Assembly: GCA_934096275.1 (NCBI GenBank) | Contig: CAKOLK010000002.1 | Coordinates: forward strand, 62,001-126,000 | DNA from: an uncultured Bacilli bacterium | GTDB lineage: Bacteria > Bacillota_I > Bacilli_A > RF39 > UBA660 | Reading direction: 5' to 3' | Length of the DNA stretch: 64,000 bases | In this document: one piece after another, positions 43,029 through 54,542 of the stretch | How positions within the stretch are numbered: position 1 is the first letter of the stretch | Layout of the letters: each line of letters opens with the position of its first letter | Notes under the pieces: generated by a model | Told to the model about the DNA's origin: nothing | Database searches by the model: none | Seen by the model: the letters and a program-made list of their open reading frames with translations, nothing else | Made by a program: the position numbers and the translations under genes

Positions 43029-43613
43029 ATGACTCACTATTTTACTAATGATAATATTGAAAGTAATATAAAAGAAATATTGGTAAAAGTTAAAGATAAG
43101 ACTTTTAGTTTTTATACTGATAATGGAGTGTTTTCTAAACGTGGTCTTGATTTTGGCAGTAGAAGTTTAATTGATACTGTTCTTGATATGGACATACATG
43201 GAAATATTTTGGATATTGGTTGTGGCTATGGTGTTATTGGAATCATTTTATCTTCTTTTTTTCATGGCAATTATGATTTGGTTGATGTTAATAAGAGGGC
43301 TATTCATCTTGCTAAGATGAATGTGTCTAAGAATAAAGTTGTTGCTAATGTTTTTTATAGTGATATTTATTCTGATATTTCAAAAAAATACGATTTTATT
43401 ATTACTAATCCACCTATAAGAGTAGGTAAGGATATTTTGTATAAGTTTTTATTTGATGCTAAAGATTATTTAGTACCTGGTGGTTCTTTGATCTTTGTTA
43501 TTAACAAAGATCAGGGTGCAAAAAGTGTTATTAAAGATTTATCTTTAGTGGGGGAAGTAGAAGTTTTGAATAAAAATAAAGGTTTTTTTGTAATAAAATG
43601 TATTTTTAATTGA
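43029..43613 (+). CDS. RsmC-like class I methyltransferase (YbxB)
   Basis: 194-aa SAM-dependent methyltransferase of the type found between rplL and rpoB in Firmicutes; presumed rRNA guanine N2-methyltransferase. SAM-binding ILDIGCGYGVIGIILS and catalytic ITNPPIRVGKD (NPPY/F-type) are present. GGGAGGAA precedes the ATG. Confidence 0.88.
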   Translation: MTHYFTNDNIESNIKEILVKVKDKTFSFYTDNGVFSKRGLDFGSRSLIDTVLDMDIHGNILDIGCGYGVIGIILSSFFHGNYDLVDVNKRAIHLAKMNVSKNKVVANVFYSDIYSDISKKYDFIITNPPIRVGKDILYKFLFDAKDYLVPGGSLIFVINKDQGAKSVIKDLSLVGEVEVLNKNKGFFVIKCIFN

Positions 43614-43638
43614 CAAATTGACTAAATTGTGGTAATAA
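43610..43638 (+). promoter_or_regulatory. Candidate promoter of rpoBC
   Basis: TTGACA (43610-43615) and TAATAA (43633-43638), 17-base spacing; a second TTGACT lies at 43618. Confidence 0.45.
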
Positions 43639-43707
43639 TATAAGTTGGTTATTTGTCTATTTGAGGACAAATTGTTGTTTAAAAATTTGAAAGTAGGGGT
43701 GATTTTT

Positions 43708-46700
43708 GTGGCATTTAAAGTAGTAAGCTGTGGTGACCATAGAAAAAGAAGAAATTTTTCCAAGATTAAAAACACTTATGAATTAAGGGATTTATTGGAA
43801 ATACAAAAGAAATCATATAATTGGTTTATTGAAAAAGGTATTGAAGAAGTATTCAATGATTTATTCCCCGTAGAGAACTTTGCTGGTACATTATCATTGG
43901 AATTTGGTGATTATCATTTTGATGAGCCTAGATATTCTATTAAGGAATGTAAGGAAAGATATGCAACTTATGCTGCTCCATTGAAGGTTGATGTAAGACT
44001 TTTTAATAATGAGACTGGTGAAGTAAAAGAACAAGAAATTTTCTTGGGTGATATGCCACTTATGACTGACAGTGGTACTTTTGTCATAAATGGTGCAGAA
44101 CGTGTAATAGTTTCACAACTTGTTAGGTCTCCTTCAGTATATTTTAATAAGGAATTAGATAAGAATGGTAGACTTTTAATTACATCACAAATTATACCAA
44201 CTCGTGGTACTTGGTTAGAGTTTGAAACTGATGCTAGGGATATTTTATATGTACGTATTGATAGAACTAGAAAAGTTCCTTTAACTACATTGCTTCGTGC
44301 ATTTGGTTTGTCTAGTGATGATGATATTATTAAGTTATTTGGAGATAGTGATTTCCTTGAAAATACTATTGCTAAGGATTCTACTAGAAATACTGATGAG
44401 GCTTTAATTGAAATATATGAAAAGTTAAGACCAGGTGAACCTGCGACTCTTGATAGTTCTAAGAATCAAATTATTACTAGATTCTTTGATGAATTTAGAT
44501 ATGATTTAGCTAAGGTTGGTAGATATAAGTTTAATATTAAATTAAATGTTCTTGATAGAGTACTTAATCAAACTTTAGCTGAAGATATTAAAGTTGATGG
44601 AGAAGTTGTTGTTCCTAAAGATACAGTTGTTACTAAGGAAGTTCTTGAAGTATTAAAACCAATATTTGCAAATGGTTATGGTGTTAAAGAAGTTAAGATT
44701 AATGATGAATTAGATACTTATAATAAAGTACAAATGGTTAAGGTTTATAAACCTGGTACTAAGAAGAAATTAGTAGTTATTGGTAATGATCAAAGTATTG
44801 ATTCTAAAAGACTTACTATTTCTGATGTTTACGCATCTTGTTCATATTACTTGAATTTACTTGATGGTGTTGGTAATTTTGATGAAATTGACCACTTAGG
44901 AAATAGAAGAATTCGTCAAGTAGGAGAACTTTTACAAAATCAATTTAGAGTAGGGGTTACTCGTATGGAAAGAGTTATTCGTGAAAGAATGACTACTCAA
45001 GATATTAATGAAGTTACTCCAAAGACTCTTATTAATATTAGACCTATTACTGCTATATTGAAGGAATTCTTTGGTAGTTCTCAATTGTCACAATTTATGG
45101 ATCAAATTAATCCAATAGCAGAGTTAACTCATAAGAGACGTCTTTCTGCTTTAGGACCTGGTGGACTTTCTAGAGATAGAGCGGGAATGGATGTACGTGA
45201 TGTTAATGAATCGCATTATGGTAGAATTTGTCCAATTGAGTCTCCAGAAGGACCTAATATCGGACTTATTACTACTTTAGCTAGTTATGCTAAGATTGAT
45301 GATTATGGATTTATTAAGACTCCATATCGTAAGGTTGTAGATAGTGTTATTACTGATGAAGTAAAATATTTTACTGCTGATGAAGAAGGAGATTTAATTA
45401 TATCTCAATCTACTGTTCTTACTGATGAAAATAATAAGATTATTGATGAGTCAGTGGCAGCTCGTTATCATGGTGAAAATATTATGACTACTCCAGATAA
45501 AGTTGATTATATCGATGTTTCACCTCAACAAGTTGTATCTATTACTACAAGTTGTATTCCATTCTTGGAACATGATGATGCGACTCGTGCACTTATGGGT
45601 TCTAACATGCAACGTCAAGCTGTACCGCTTCTTAGTCCTGAAGCTCCATTCGTAGGAACAGGTGTTGAATATATTGCTGCTAGAGATTCTGGTTCTACAA
45701 TTGTTGCTAAGGCAGACGGTGTTGTTACTTATGTTGATGGTAGAAAAGTTATTGTTAAGAATAAGGGTGGAGTAGATGAGTATTATTTAACTGATTTTAC
45801 TGCTTCTAACCAAGGAACTTGTTTCCATCATAAACCAATTGTAAGAGTTGGAGATAAAGTAAAACGTGGTGTTACTATTTTAGCGGATGGACCTTCTTGT
45901 GATAAGGGTGAACTTGCTCTTGGTAAGAATGTTACTGTTGCATTCATGTTATTTAATGGTTATAACTATGAAGATGCTGTTATATTGAATGAAAGATTAG
46001 TAAAAGAAGATGCTTATACTTCAATTCATATTGAAGATTATGAAATGCCATGTCGTGATACTAAACTTGGTCCTGAAGAAATTACAAGAGATATTCCTAA
46101 TGTTAGTGAAGAAGCTCGTAAGAACTTGGATGCTGATGGTATTATTAGAATTGGTACTGAAGTAAAAGAAGGAGATATTTTAGTAGGTAAAGTTACTCCA
46201 AAGGGAATGGCTGAGCTTACTTCTGAAGAAAAATTACTTCATGCTATCTTTGGTGAAAAGACTCGTGAAGTAAGAGATACATCTTTACGTGTTCCACATG
46301 GTGGAGATGGTATTGTCCATGATGTTAAGGTATTTACTAAGAAGAATAGTGATGAACTTGCTTCTGGTGTTTCTAAATTAGTACGTGTTTATATTGTACA
46401 AAAACGTAAGATTCAAGTTGGGGATAAAATGTCAGGGCGTCATGGTAATAAAGGGGTTATCTCATTAATATTACCTGAAGAAGATATGCCATATTTACCA
46501 GATGGTACTCCAGTTGATATAATGCTTAATCCACTTGGTGTTCCATCACGTATGAATATTGGACAAGTGCTTGAATTACATCTTGGTATGGCTTGTAAAA
46601 AGCTTGGTGTCCATGTTGCTACTCCAGTATTTGATGGTGCTAAAGAAGAAGATGTAGTTGCTATGATGAAAGAAGCTGGAATGGCTGAAGATGGTAAGAC

Positions 46701-47325
46701 AGTGCTTTATGATGGACGTACTGGTAGAGCGTTTGATAATAGAGTATCAGTTGGTGTCATGTATATGATTAAGCTTAACCACATGGTTGAAGATAAGATG
46801 CATGCTCGTGCTACTGGACCTTACTCATTAGTTACTCAACAACCACTTGGAGGAAAAGCTCAATTTGGTGGACAAAGATTTGGGGAAATGGAAGTTTGGG
46901 CTCTATATGCATATGGTGCTGCTCATACATTACAAGAAATTATGACTATTAAGTCTGATGATGTTGTTGGACGTGTTAAAGTATATGAAGCTTTAGTAAA
47001 AGGACAAAAGGTTGATCAAGCTGGTGTTCCTGAGTCATTTAGAGTTCTTATTAAAGAATTCCAAGCATTAGGACTTGATATTCAAATAATAAATGATAAT
47101 AATGAAGTTTTAGACTTGAAACAAATTGAAAAAGATGAAGTTCAAGAAAGTATGTCTTTTAATGAAGTTGAAGTATCTTTATCTGATAAAGAAGATATAG
47201 CAGAAGCTGTACTTGATGAGGATGAAGATGATGAAGAAGATTTGGATGAATTCGATGATTTAGATGATATGGAATATGATCCAGATTTTGAGACTAAGAA
47301 TAATGAAAGTGAGGTGAATTACTAA
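43708..47325 (+). CDS. rpoB: RNA polymerase beta subunit
   Basis: 1205 aa. Landmarks: [11 protein letters not shown], the rifampicin-pocket region with [20 protein letters not shown] and [47 protein letters not shown] and the C-terminal [19 protein letters not shown]. It ends with a long Asp/Glu-rich tail of about 40 residues, as in some Bacilli. The GTG at 43708 ([15 protein letters not shown]) with AGGGGTGAT is the start; the frame upstream is unused. Overlaps rpoC by one base. Confidence 0.97.
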   Translation: MAFKVVSCGDHRKRRNFSKIKNTYELRDLLEIQKKSYNWFIEKGIEEVFNDLFPVENFAGTLSLEFGDYHFDEPRYSIKECKERYATYAAPLKVDVRLFNNETGEVKEQEIFLGDMPLMTDSGTFVINGAERVIVSQLVRSPSVYFNKELDKNGRLLITSQIIPTRGTWLEFETDARDILYVRIDRTRKVPLTTLLRAFGLSSDDDIIKLFGDSDFLENTIAKDSTRNTDEALIEIYEKLRPGEPATLDSSKNQIITRFFDEFRYDLAKVGRYKFNIKLNVLDRVLNQTLAEDIKVDGEVVVPKDTVVTKEVLEVLKPIFANGYGVKEVKINDELDTYNKVQMVKVYKPGTKKKLVVIGNDQSIDSKRLTISDVYASCSYYLNLLDGVGNFDEIDHLGNRRIRQVGELLQNQFRVGVTRMERVIRERMTTQDINEVTPKTLINIRPITAILKEFFGSSQLSQFMDQINPIAELTHKRRLSALGPGGLSRDRAGMDVRDVNESHYGRICPIESPEGPNIGLITTLASYAKIDDYGFIKTPYRKVVDSVITDEVKYFTADEEGDLIISQSTVLTDENNKIIDESVAARYHGENIMTTPDKVDYIDVSPQQVVSITTSCIPFLEHDDATRALMGSNMQRQAVPLLSPEAPFVGTGVEYIAARDSGSTIVAKADGVVTYVDGRKVIVKNKGGVDEYYLTDFTASNQGTCFHHKPIVRVGDKVKRGVTILADGPSCDKGELALGKNVTVAFMLFNGYNYEDAVILNERLVKEDAYTSIHIEDYEMPCRDTKLGPEEITRDIPNVSEEARKNLDADGIIRIGTEVKEGDILVGKVTPKGMAELTSEEKLLHAIFGEKTREVRDTSLRVPHGGDGIVHDVKVFTKKNSDELASGVSKLVRVYIVQKRKIQVGDKMSGRHGNKGVISLILPEEDMPYLPDGTPVDIMLNPLGVPSRMNIGQVLELHLGMACKKLGVHVATPVFDGAKEEDVVAMMKEAGMAEDGKTVLYDGRTGRAFDNRVSVGVMYMIKLNHMVEDKMHARATGPYSLVTQQPLGGKAQFGGQRFGEMEVWALYAYGAAHTLQEIMTIKSDDVVGRVKVYEALVKGQKVDQAGVPESFRVLIKEFQALGLDIQIINDNNEVLDLKQIEKDEVQESMSFNEVEVSLSDKEDIAEAVLDEDEDDEEDLDEFDDLDDMEYDPDFETKNNESEVNY

Positions 47326-50300
47326 TGATAGAAGTTAATAAGATTGAAGCTTTAAAAATTGGTATTGCCTCTCCTGATAAAATAAGAGAATGGTCATATG
47401 GTGAAGTTAAGAAACCTGAAACTATTAATTATCGTACTTTAAGACCTGAAAGAGATGGATTATTTTGTGAAAAAATCTTTGGACCTACTAAAGATTTTGA
47501 ATGTGCATGTGGTAAGTATAAACGTGTAAAATATAAAAATATCGTTTGTGATAGATGTGGTGTTGAAGTTACTCGTTCTAAAGTTAGACGTGAAAGAATG
47601 GGTCATATTGAACTTGCTACACCTGTATCTCATATTTGGTATTTTAAGGGTATTCCATCTCGTATGGGTACTGTGCTTGATATGAGTCAAAGGGACTTAG
47701 AAGAAGTACTATACTTTGTTTCTTATGTAGTTATTGATAAAGGTATTGCGCCTTTAGAAAATAAGCAAACATTATCTGAAAAGGAATATCGTGCATATTA
47801 TGAAAAATATGGTGATGGTTTCAAAGTAGGAATGGGTGCTGAAGCTATTAAGGAATTATTAAAGAAAGTTGATCTTGGTAAGGAAATTGAAGATATTCGT
47901 AAGAAACTTGAAACTGCTCAAGGTCAAAAGAGAACTAGTTTATTAAAGAGACTTGATATATTAGATGCTTTCTATACATCTGGTAATAAGCCTGAATGGA
48001 TGATTTTGGATGTTATACCTGTTATACCTCCTGAACTTCGTCCAATGATTCAATTAGATGGTGGTAGATTTGCTACTTCTGATTTGAATGATTTATATAG
48101 AAGGGTTATTAATAGAAATAATCGTTTGAAAAGACTTATTGATTTAGGTGCTCCATCTATTATTATTCAAAATGAAAAACGTATGCTTCAAGAAGCAGTT
48201 GACGCTTTATTTGACAATGGTAGAAGGGGAAAAAGTGTTACTGGTGCAGGAAATCGTCCTCTTAAGTCACTTTCTAGTATGTTAAAAGGTAAACAAGGTA
48301 GATTTAGACAAAACTTACTTGGTAAACGTGTTGACTACTCAGGACGTTCAGTAATTGTTGTTGGACCTAGTTTAAAAATGTATCAATGTGGTCTTCCTAA
48401 GGGAATGGCGCTTGAGTTATTCAAACCTCATGTAATTAATGGATTGGTTGAAAAAGATATTGCTCATAATATTAAGGCTGCTAAAAGACTTATTGATAAT
48501 CAAGATGAAAGAGTTTGGGATGTTGTTGAAGAAGTAATTAAAGAACATCCAGTTATGCTTAATAGAGCTCCTACTCTTCATAGATTAGGTATTCAAGCGT
48601 TTGAACCTAAGTTAATTGGAGGTAAGGCTATTCGTCTACACCCACTTGTATGTCCTGCGTTTAATGCGGATTTCGATGGAGACCAAATGGCAGTTCACGT
48701 ACCAATTAGTGAAGAAGCTCAAGCTGAAGCTAGATTGTTAATGCTTGGTGCAAATAACATTCTTCATCCAAAAAGTGGGGAACCAGTTGTTACTCCTGCT
48801 CAAGACATGGTTTTAGGTAATTATTACTTAACTATGGAAAAGAGGGATGAAGTTAATGAAGGTAGGGTATTTAAGGATGCTAATGAAGCTCTTATGGAAT
48901 ATGACAGAGGAGATTTAGATCTTCATACAAGGATTGCTATTAGAGTTGATTCATTTAAACATAAATTATTTACTGAAGAACAAAGTGGTAAGTATTTAAT
49001 TACTACTGTTGGTAAGATTAAGTTTAATGAAATATTACCTGATACATTCCCATATATTAATGAACCTACTAAGGAAAATATTGAGACTGTTACTCCTAGT
49101 AAGTATTTTGTTGATAAGGGTGTAGATATTAAGAAGGCTATTAGTGAAATGCCTCTTGTTAGTCCATTCCCTGTTAAGACTTTGAAGGATATAATTGCTC
49201 AAATATTTAAACTTTATAAAACTACTGAGACTTCTATTATGCTAGATAGATTGAAGGATTTAGGATTTAAGTATTCTACTATAAGTGGTACAACTGTATC
49301 TGTTCATGATGTTGCTACTAGTAGTTCTAAACCACAAATTATTGCAGATAGCAAGAAGATGGTAGATAAGATTAATAAACAATATGCAAGAGGTTTAATT
49401 ACTGAGGATGAAAGATATGAAAGTGTTATTAATACTTGGTATAAAGCAAAGGATCAAGTTCAAGCTGAACTTCAAGCTATTGCAGATGCTTCTTTAGAAA
49501 ATCCAATATTTATGATGATGAAGTCTGGTGCTCGTGGTAAGATTTCACAATTCGTACAACTTTCTGGTATGCGTGGTCTTATGGCTAAACCAGGTGGAAA
49601 AACTATTGAAATACCAGTTATATCTTCATTTAAAGAAGGGTTAACTGTATCTGAGTTCTTCTTATCAACCCATAGTGCTCGTAAAGGTAGTGCGGATACT
49701 GCGCTTAATACAGCATCTTCTGGATATTTGACAAGAAGACTTGTAGATGTTTCACAAGATGTAATTGTTAAGGAACATGATTGTGGTACTGACTTTGGTG
49801 TTACAGTTATGCCATTTATCAATGAAAAAGATAATACTGTAATTGAAGGATTATATGATAGAATTGTTGGTAGATATACTAGTAAGAAAGTTATTAATCC
49901 TGAAACTAAGGAAGTTATTGTTGATAAAGATGAAATGATTACTGAAAAGCTTGCTGAAAAGATTGTTAAGGCTGGAGTTACTTCAGTTGAAATTAGAAAT
50001 GTTCTTACTTGTAATACAAGAACTGGTGTATGTCAAAAATGTTATGGTAGAAACCTTGCTACTGGTAACTTGGTTGAAATTGGTGAGGCTGTTGGTATAA
50101 TGGCTGCTCAATCAATCGGTGAACCTGGTACACAACTTACCATGAGAACATTCCATACTGGTGGTGTTGCAGGTGGAGAAGATATTACTCAAGGGTTACC
50201 ACGTGTTGAAGAATTATTCGAAGCTCGTAATCCTAAGGGACAAGCTGCTATTGCTACTATTGATGGTAAGGTTAAGGAAATTCATGAAGATCATGGTAAA

Positions 50301-50957
50301 TATAGAATTATTATTAAGAATAAACTTGAAGAAAGAGAACATATTACTAATTATGGTGCTAAGCTTCGTGTTGAAAAGGGAGATACTGTATCAGTTGGTG
50401 ATAAGTTAACTGAAGGTAATATTAGTCCAAGAGAACTTCTTGCGGTTACTGATAGAATTACTGCTCAAGAATATATCTTAAAAGAAATTCAAAAAGCTTA
50501 TCGTGCTCAAGGTGTAGATATTTCTGATAAACATATTGAAGTTGTAGTAAGTAGAATGATATCTAAGATTAGAATTTCTGATGGCGGAGATACTAAGTTC
50601 TTGATTGGTTCTGTTGTTGGTATTAGAGAATTTACTGATGTTAATAAAGAAGCAATTCTTACTGGTAAGAAACCTGCGGTTGGTAAGCCAATTCTTCTTG
50701 GTATTACTAAGGCTGCATTAGAGACAGATTCATTCTTATCTGCTGCATCTTTCCAAGAAACTACAAGAGTTCTTACTGATGCTTCTATTAAGGGTAAAGT
50801 TGATACGTTACAAGGTCTTAAAGAAAATGTTATTATTGGTAAACTAATTCCTGCTGGAACTGGTGCTAAACAATATAGGGATGTTTCTTATGAACTTAAG
50901 AATCAACTTATGGAAGAGGAAGCAATAGATGCTTTAGAAGATGAATTAATGGAATAG
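47325..50957 (+). CDS. rpoC: RNA polymerase beta' subunit
   Basis: 1210 aa. Zinc-binding [20 protein letters not shown] near the N-terminus, [16 protein letters not shown], catalytic [12 protein letters not shown], trigger-loop region [10 protein letters not shown] and second zinc site with [13 protein letters not shown]. Shares a base with rpoB. A strong terminator follows; rpsL-rpsG-fusA-tuf, usual next genes, do not follow here. Confidence 0.97.
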   Translation: MIEVNKIEALKIGIASPDKIREWSYGEVKKPETINYRTLRPERDGLFCEKIFGPTKDFECACGKYKRVKYKNIVCDRCGVEVTRSKVRRERMGHIELATPVSHIWYFKGIPSRMGTVLDMSQRDLEEVLYFVSYVVIDKGIAPLENKQTLSEKEYRAYYEKYGDGFKVGMGAEAIKELLKKVDLGKEIEDIRKKLETAQGQKRTSLLKRLDILDAFYTSGNKPEWMILDVIPVIPPELRPMIQLDGGRFATSDLNDLYRRVINRNNRLKRLIDLGAPSIIIQNEKRMLQEAVDALFDNGRRGKSVTGAGNRPLKSLSSMLKGKQGRFRQNLLGKRVDYSGRSVIVVGPSLKMYQCGLPKGMALELFKPHVINGLVEKDIAHNIKAAKRLIDNQDERVWDVVEEVIKEHPVMLNRAPTLHRLGIQAFEPKLIGGKAIRLHPLVCPAFNADFDGDQMAVHVPISEEAQAEARLLMLGANNILHPKSGEPVVTPAQDMVLGNYYLTMEKRDEVNEGRVFKDANEALMEYDRGDLDLHTRIAIRVDSFKHKLFTEEQSGKYLITTVGKIKFNEILPDTFPYINEPTKENIETVTPSKYFVDKGVDIKKAISEMPLVSPFPVKTLKDIIAQIFKLYKTTETSIMLDRLKDLGFKYSTISGTTVSVHDVATSSSKPQIIADSKKMVDKINKQYARGLITEDERYESVINTWYKAKDQVQAELQAIADASLENPIFMMMKSGARGKISQFVQLSGMRGLMAKPGGKTIEIPVISSFKEGLTVSEFFLSTHSARKGSADTALNTASSGYLTRRLVDVSQDVIVKEHDCGTDFGVTVMPFINEKDNTVIEGLYDRIVGRYTSKKVINPETKEVIVDKDEMITEKLAEKIVKAGVTSVEIRNVLTCNTRTGVCQKCYGRNLATGNLVEIGEAVGIMAAQSIGEPGTQLTMRTFHTGGVAGGEDITQGLPRVEELFEARNPKGQAAIATIDGKVKEIHEDHGKYRIIIKNKLEEREHITNYGAKLRVEKGDTVSVGDKLTEGNISPRELLAVTDRITAQEYILKEIQKAYRAQGVDISDKHIEVVVSRMISKIRISDGGDTKFLIGSVVGIREFTDVNKEAILTGKKPAVGKPILLGITKAALETDSFLSAASFQETTRVLTDASIKGKVDTLQGLKENVIIGKLIPAGTGAKQYRDVSYELKNQLMEEEAIDALEDELME

Positions 50958-50981
50958 ACATTGTCTATTCCTTTTATTTTT
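50951..50981 (+). terminator. Terminator of rpoBC
   Basis: GGAATAGAC (50951-50959), loop ATT, GTCTATTCC (50963-50971), T-rich tail; overlaps the rpoC stop. Confidence 0.85.
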
Positions 50982-51020
50982 GTTTTGTAGTATAATATAC
51001 TTAATATTTGAGGTGATATT

Positions 51021-51968
51021 GTGAATAAAAAAGTTGTTGTTTTTGGAGGAGGAACTGGTATTAGTTATTTGCTTCGTGGTCTTAATTTGTTTCCTGTAGA
51101 TATTACGGCGGTTATTACTGTTTCTGATGATGGTGCTTCTACTGGGAAGCTTCGTGAGGAGTTTTCTATGCCTGGTATGGGTGATATTAGGAAGGCTATT
51201 GTTAGTTTGTCTGATGCTCCTTCAAAGATAAAGGATTTGCTTGATTATAGATTTAATACTTATAGTGATTTGGATGGGCATCCTATTGGTAATCTTATTC
51301 TTACTGCTATGTATAATATGACTGGAAGTCTTTCTTCTAGTATAAAAGTTCTTAGTGATTTTTTGGATGTCAAGCATAAGGTTCTTCCTTTGTCTGAGGA
51401 TTATCTTACTTTGATGGCTGAGACTGTTGATGGGAAGATTATAAGTGGTGAAAAGAATATTCCTGATGTGGAACATAGGTATAAGAGGTTTTTTTATAAA
51501 GAGGTTCCTCATGTATCTAGTGAGGTTATTGATGCTATTGTGAATGCTGACCTTATAGTGTTTAGTATGGGGAGTTTATATACTAGTATTGTTCCTCATT
51601 TAATTGCAAAGGAAGTAGTTGAGGCAATTGATGATAGTAATGCTAGAGTTTTATATACTTGTAATGCTGTTATTCAAAAGGGTGAGACTGATGATTATAC
51701 TGTTGGTGATCATCTTGCTATTCTTGATTCTTATTTAGGTAAGAAAAAGGTTGATGCTGTTCTTGTTTCTAATACTGTAATACCTAAAAAGATTATTGAT
51801 AGATATGTTAGGTATGAAAATAAGGAACTTGTTAAGCTTGATCCTTCTTATTTAGAAGAGCTTAATTGTGAGGTTATATCTAGTGATTTGCTTACTATTG
51901 AGGATAATTATATAAGGCATGATAGTTTAAAGCTTGCTACTTCGATATTTAATTATTTGATGAGGTGA
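51021..51968 (+). CDS. yvcK: YvcK/CofD-like gluconeogenesis factor
   Basis: 315-aa protein of the YvcK family that binds UDP-sugars and influences carbon metabolism, cell shape and wall synthesis. Starts VVVFGGGTGISYLLRGL, with TVSDDGASTGKLR, MGDIRKAIVSLSD and GHPIGNLILTA blocks. GTG start with GAGGTGAT; a TATAAT lies at 50991-50996. Followed by whiA; rapZ, normally upstream, is missing. Confidence 0.92.
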   Translation: MNKKVVVFGGGTGISYLLRGLNLFPVDITAVITVSDDGASTGKLREEFSMPGMGDIRKAIVSLSDAPSKIKDLLDYRFNTYSDLDGHPIGNLILTAMYNMTGSLSSSIKVLSDFLDVKHKVLPLSEDYLTLMAETVDGKIISGEKNIPDVEHRYKRFFYKEVPHVSSEVIDAIVNADLIVFSMGSLYTSIVPHLIAKEVVEAIDDSNARVLYTCNAVIQKGETDDYTVGDHLAILDSYLGKKKVDAVLVSNTVIPKKIIDRYVRYENKELVKLDPSYLEELNCEVISSDLLTIEDNYIRHDSLKLATSIFNYLMR

Positions 51969-51972
51969 TTTT

Positions 51973-52899
51973 ATGTCTTTTGCTACAGAGGTTAAGAATG
52001 AACTTTGTTTTTTAGATTATAGTGATAATGATGTGATTGTTTTGTTATCTGGTTTTGTGCGTAATAATTATAGTATTGTTGATGGTTGTCTTGTTCTTAG
52101 TACTGAGAATGCTAAGATTGCTAGGTTTTTGTTTAGTATGTTTAAGCGTATTTATGATGTTGATGTTATTATTAATCAGGGTAGTATGAATAATTTTAAG
52201 AAGAAGAGTTCTTATAATGTTGTTATTTCGGATAAGGTTTCTTTTATTCTTAATGATTTAATGATTATTGATTATGATGGGAATGAGACTTTTATTGATG
52301 ATTTATTTGTTTCTAATGAGGATTTAAAGAGGGATTATTTACGTGGTTGTTTTCTTGCTAGTGGTAGTGTTAATGATCCAAAGACTTCTAGATATCATTT
52401 AGAGTTTTTGGTTGATAGAATTGTTGATGCTAAGTTTATTTCTTCTTTACTTAGTGTGTTTTATATAAATAGTAAAATTATTGATAGAGATAAGGGTTAT
52501 ATGGTTTATGTAAAAGAGGCTGAGAAGATTGGGGATTTTCTTAGAGTTATTAGTGCTAATAAGGCTGTTATGTATTATGAGGATATAAGAATATACAGGG
52601 ATCATAAGAATATGACTAATAGGCTTAACAATTGTGAACAGGCTAATGTTGATAAGATTATTGATGCTTCTTCAAAACAGATTGAAGATATTAACATTAT
52701 TGTTAATAAGTTGGGTCTTGATTTAGTTGACGAAAAGGTTAAGGATGTTATTGTTTATCGACTTAAGTATCCTGAGGTGTCTTTAGGGGAGCTTAGTGAT
52801 ATTATGTCTTATGAGACTAATAAGCCTATTACTAAGTCTGGTCTTAATCATCGTTTTAGAAAGATTCATGAGATTGCTAATCGTCTTAGAGAGGAATAA
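51973..52899 (+). CDS. whiA: Sporulation/division regulator WhiA
   Basis: 308 aa, LAGLIDADG-derived N-terminal region (starting MSFATEVKNELCFL, with LRGCFLASGSVNDPKTSRYH) and a C-terminal HTH domain (YPEVSLGELSDIMSYETNKP then ITKSGLNHRFRKIHEIA). In Gram-positive bacteria it influences division and, in Streptomyces, sporulation. yvcK-whiA order is conserved. Confidence 0.93.
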   Translation: MSFATEVKNELCFLDYSDNDVIVLLSGFVRNNYSIVDGCLVLSTENAKIARFLFSMFKRIYDVDVIINQGSMNNFKKKSSYNVVISDKVSFILNDLMIIDYDGNETFIDDLFVSNEDLKRDYLRGCFLASGSVNDPKTSRYHLEFLVDRIVDAKFISSLLSVFYINSKIIDRDKGYMVYVKEAEKIGDFLRVISANKAVMYYEDIRIYRDHKNMTNRLNNCEQANVDKIIDASSKQIEDINIIVNKLGLDLVDEKVKDVIVYRLKYPEVSLGELSDIMSYETNKPITKSGLNHRFRKIHEIANRLREE

Positions 52900-52943
52900 A
52901 AAAACCTAGAGGTTATTTTGTGAATAACTTATCTAGGTTTTTC
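52898..52943. terminator. Bidirectional terminator between whiA and the lipid kinase gene
   Basis: AAAACCTAGA (52901-52910) pairs with TCTAGGTTTT (52932-52941), with an inner GGTTATT / AATAACTT stem. T run on one side and A run on the other, so it serves both convergent genes. Confidence 0.85.
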
Positions 52944-53830
52944 TTTGGTAGTAGCATATTGAAGTTTTTATCTACTGTTATAGTGTATTCTTTTGATTGG
53001 TCTTTTAATTTTTCACCATCTATGGTCCAATTGTTTTTTACTTCGTCTTTGAATTTTATAGTTAGTTTATCTGTTGTGTAGCAGTATAGACCTGGGGCAT
53101 TTGTTATGCCGGTTCTTATTAGCATCATAATTGTTTTTACTAGGTCTTTTCTTCTTGTTATGTTACAGAATACTACTTCTAGTTTATCATCGTCTAGTTT
53201 AACATTTTTATAGATGTTGTTGAATCCTGCGATTCTATTAGCGTTTGATATTAGTATTAATGAGTATAGTCCATGGTATGTTTCATTGTTTATAGTATAT
53301 TCTAGTTCATATAGTTTTGTTTGTTGAAAGAATTCTTTAGCGCCATTTATTAGGTATGCTATATGACCTAGTTTTTTCTTTAGTTTTCTAGATGTTTGAT
53401 AGGGAACGTTTATGAATTTTCCGAATCCTGTTACGTATACAAATGGTTGATTGTTTATTAGTCCTAAGTCCACTTGTCTTATTTCTCCTTCAAGAATGTT
53501 TTTTACGTTTTTGATCATGTTTTTGCCTAGTCCAATCATGGCTCCGATGTCGTTTGTTGTTCCTACTGGAATGTGTGATAGGACTAATTTTTCTTTTCTT
53601 TTATAGTTTCCTGTTACTATTTCGTTGAATGTTCCGTCTCCGCCGATTGATAGGACTAGATCAGCTTTTTTTATGTTTTTTACGTATTCTGTTGCGTCTC
53701 CATGTTTTTCTGTTAGGAAAAGGTTTACTTTGTAGTTATTATTGTTTATAGTTTCAATTATTTTTTGTAGTTCTTTTTTTTTGATTCCTTTTCCACTTTC
53801 AAGATTACATATTAATTCACATGTTTTCAA
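52913..53830 (-). CDS. Diacylglycerol/lipid kinase-family protein
   Basis: 305-aa kinase of the DAGK catalytic family (DgkB/YegS type): CNLESGKGIKKKELQ near the start, LVLSIGGDGTFNEIVTG (nucleotide-binding GGDGT) and HIPVGTTNDIGAMIGLG. Likely recycles diacylglycerol or phosphorylates another membrane lipid. The gene is opposite to yvcK-whiA, with clpP upstream on the same strand. Confidence 0.87.
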   Translation of the reverse strand: MKTCELICNLESGKGIKKKELQKIIETINNNNYKVNLFLTEKHGDATEYVKNIKKADLVLSIGGDGTFNEIVTGNYKRKEKLVLSHIPVGTTNDIGAMIGLGKNMIKNVKNILEGEIRQVDLGLINNQPFVYVTGFGKFINVPYQTSRKLKKKLGHIAYLINGAKEFFQQTKLYELEYTINNETYHGLYSLILISNANRIAGFNNIYKNVKLDDDKLEVVFCNITRRKDLVKTIMMLIRTGITNAPGLYCYTTDKLTIKFKDEVKNNWTIDGEKLKDQSKEYTITVDKNFNMLLPKKNLDKLFTK

Positions 53831-53861
53831 TTACATCACCATTTTTATTATATCTAACTTT

Positions 53862-54440
53862 TTACATGTTTTCAATTATTTTGTCGATAATACCGTATTG
53901 TTTTGCTTCTTCTGCGTCAAGAAAGTAGTCTCTTTCAGTGTCGTTTTGTATTTTTTCTAATGGTTGGTTTGTGTTTTTTGATAGTATTTTATTTAGTTTA
54001 TCTTTAAGTTTTAGGATACGAGTTGCTGCGATTTTTATTTCGGTTGCTTGTCCTTGTGCTCCTCCCAGTGGTTGATGAATCATTACTTCAGCATTTGGTA
54101 GTATGTATCTTTTTCCTTTTTTTCCGCTTGACAGAAGGAATGCTGCCATTGAAGCGGACATTCCTATACAGATGGTTGAAACATCGCTTTTTATAATGTT
54201 CATTGTGTCATATATTGCCATTCCTGATGTTATTGATCCTCCGGGTGAGTTTATGTAGATGCTTATGTCATCATTGTTTTCTGAGTCTAGGAATAGTAGT
54301 TGTGCAACAATACTATTAGCGGTATTATCATTTATTTCTCCATTTAAAAGGATTATTCTGTCTTTTAATAGTCTGGAGTAAATGTCATAACATCTTTCGC
54401 TTCCTTGTTCTTTTTCAATTACCGTTGGAATTAAATTCAT
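53862..54440 (-). CDS. clpP: ATP-dependent Clp protease proteolytic subunit ClpP
   Basis: 192-aa serine peptidase forming the ClpP tetradecamer. Starts [20 protein letters not shown]; catalytic Ser in [12 protein letters not shown], His in [13 protein letters not shown] and Asp in [13 protein letters not shown]. An upstream GTG at 54449 lies inside the AGGTGAT ribosome binding site; the ATG at 54440 is the start. No CtsR operator was seen in front. Confidence 0.96.
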   Translation of the reverse strand: MNLIPTVIEKEQGSERCYDIYSRLLKDRIILLNGEINDNTANSIVAQLLFLDSENNDDISIYINSPGGSITSGMAIYDTMNIIKSDVSTICIGMSASMAAFLLSSGKKGKRYILPNAEVMIHQPLGGAQGQATEIKIAATRILKLKDKLNKILSKNTNQPLEKIQNDTERDYFLDAEEAKQYGIIDKIIENM

Positions 54441-54542
54441 TTTTATCACCTATTTATAAAATACTAAAAAATCTTAATAATATTCGTATTAAAATAGGAC
54501 AATATGTGATAAAATAGAATATATAAAGATAAGAGGTGCATT

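Noticed and set aside
42579..43037. Minus-strand frame opposite rplL
   Set aside because: Antisense of the alanine-rich rplL sequence; no independent support.
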